DNA of 6,765 nucleotides from Burkholderiales bacterium RIFCSPHIGHO2_12_FULL_61_11. GTDB taxonomy: Bacteria > Pseudomonadota > Gammaproteobacteria > Burkholderiales > Burkholderiaceae_C. A program made the translations under genes and the position numbers. Positions 5,650-6,765 of the stretch are shown one piece after another (within the stretch, counting starts at the first letter, position 1; the number at the start of each line of letters is the position of its first letter). The stretch spans positions 9,492 through 16,256 of the forward strand of contig MERZ01000086.1 of the NCBI GenBank assembly GCA_001770785.1. Direction: 5' to 3'. The notes below the pieces were generated by a model. It searched no databases. It was not told where the DNA came from and was given only the letters and a program-made list of their open reading frames with translations.

Positions 5650-6765
5650 CTACCGCCACTGCAGTTTCTGCCGCACCAGCTGAATGTTATTGCGCAGCGC
5701 ATAAAGCTCGTCGGTGTACGACAGCGGCACGCTGATTTTTTCGGCGCGGCTTTCCAGCTGCTTCAGTTCATCGAGCAACGGAGCGGTGTCTTGCGCTTCC
5801 TCGGCCCGGTTTTCAATGTTTCGCAACTGGCCGTACCACCTGAAAATGCGCGAGCGCACGCGAAACTCATAGAGCGGCGGCACAATGCGTGACAGCGGCA
5901 GCAGCACCGCGATGATGATGCCCATTACCAGCCACATGCGCTCGACCAGGTTGGCGACCCAAAAGTTCAGGTAGCGCTGCAAAAAGGGCTTGTCGTTCTT
6001 GATGCTGCGCGCGGCTTCCGCTGAAATGGGCAGCTCGTTGTTGGCCATGTTGGGGTATTCGCGGGCGTGCTTGAACCAGCCGGCGCTGCCGTGAATCTCG
6101 TTGCCGGCCAGGGCAAAAAGCTGCAGCAGCGCCGGGTGCGTGCTGGCCCGCGTGAGCAGTGTGGTGGTGGGCGCCACCAGTCGAACATCCTGCGGCGGAA
6201 TATCGGCGGCCAGATCAACCACGCCACGCGGCAGCACGGCCGGGCTTAAAAAGGCGAAACGGCGCGAATAGGCTTCGCTTTGGGCAAAATCCATGAGCTT
6301 GACGCCCGGTGTTTGCAGCAGCATTTGCACCATCAGCGACTCGGGGGCCGAGGCAAACACGATGGCATCGAGCTCGCCGCCCAAAAAAGCCACGGTGGCA
6401 GGCGTTTGCTCCAGTTGCGAAAGTGTCAAGGCGCTGCGGTCAATGCGGTTGCTTTCGAGTAATTTATTCATCAGGTTGGGCACGCCGCTGCCAGGCGTGC
6501 CGACGTTGACGCGCAGGCCTTGCAGTTGAGTGAGGGAACTTAAGGTTGATCCGGCGCTGCCCACGGGCTCAGCGGATAGGGGTGGCGCAACCTTGCGCGC
6601 GGCGTCCTCACGGTAAAACAGCCACACCGGTTCCAGAAAAAGGCTGCCCAGCGATTCCAGCTGCTCGTTGCTTTCGGCGCCTGCCTCGCTGGTGCCGCCC
6701 TGCACAAATCCCAGGTCTGCCTTGCCTTCGCGCAGCAGCTGCAAATTGGCGGCCTATCCTTCGGA
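5650..6765 (-). pseudogene. TAXI-family TRAP transporter solute-binding protein, C-terminal part, with in-frame stop near window end
   Basis: The visible protein runs from the right edge to TAG 5652-5650. It matches the TAXI family (TRAP-associated extracytoplasmic, immunogenic): NLQLLREGKADLGFVQGG at the N-terminal side, VNVGTPGSGVPN, LDAIVFASAPE, and STHPALLQLFALAGNEIHG. Such proteins capture small organic acids, often dicarboxylates or glutamate, for a TRAP permease; no permease is in the window. After the binding domain there is one transmembrane helix (about 5877-5940, WLVMGIIIAVLLPL), then a charged coiled-coil-prone tail of about 75 residues, so the protein is probably membrane-anchored. 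At 6756-6754 a TAG interrupts what should read SEG-x-AANLQLL, where Ser (TCG) would fit the family. It is therefore a one-base nonsense mutation or a sequence error at the contig edge. The TTG at 6744-6742 is an unlikely real start because it lies inside the conserved domain. Signal peptide and true start are outside the window. Confidence 0.8.

Noticed and set aside
1..6765. CRISPR arrays, tRNA/rRNA genes, insertion sequences, integrases
   Set aside because: I saw no regularly spaced repeats, no tRNA-like cloverleaf, no transposase or integrase motifs and no terminal inverted repeats around the operon.

Overview
The window looks like a piece of a betaproteobacterial chromosome, most likely Burkholderiales and possibly Comamonadaceae. 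The evidence is G+C-rich sequence (roughly 60% by eye), strong third-position G/C codon bias, and the style of the two flanking genes: an anti-sigma factor C-terminus, and a TAXI-type solute-binding protein with a membrane-anchored C-terminal tail. The genus cannot be fixed from this sequence. Both outer genes run off the window.

Layout. The left edge (1-242, plus strand) holds the 3' end of a probable anti-sigma factor gene. Bases 243-323 form a short convergent spacer. It contains a strong hairpin and, read on the minus strand, a degenerate fragment resembling two parts of the TAXI gene at the other end of the window. Bases 324-5520 hold one compact minus-strand operon, transcribed right to left: an AcsA-type acetate-CoA ligase, a thiamine-dependent 2-oxoacid dehydrogenase E1 alpha, E1 beta, a lipoyl-bearing E2 acyltransferase, and a small acyl carrier protein. 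The first three junctions are 4-base ATGA stop/start overlaps. The ACP follows E2 after 22 bases. Bases 5521-5649 hold the operon promoter region, with a near-perfect FNR/ANR-type site (9 of 10 consensus bases) placed about where an activator should sit. The right edge (5650-6765, minus strand) is the C-terminal part of a TAXI-family TRAP transporter solute-binding protein. Its frame is broken by a TAG close to the window end.

How the genes may work together. Acetate-CoA ligase makes acetyl-CoA from acetate, ATP and CoA. The E1/E2 pair would make an acyl-CoA, most simply acetyl-CoA from pyruvate, by oxidative decarboxylation. No E3 (dihydrolipoyl dehydrogenase) gene is present, so E3 must be supplied from elsewhere. 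The dedicated ACP as last gene is the unusual member: it could accept acyl groups from E2 or from the ligase, or serve lipoylation of E2. The FNR-like site suggests the module is switched on at low oxygen. All of this is inference from gene content and motifs.

The points most worth a second look are the TAXI-like relic on the far side of the operon (a possible insertion scar), the PDH-ACP linkage, the FNR-like site, and the in-frame stop in the TAXI gene.
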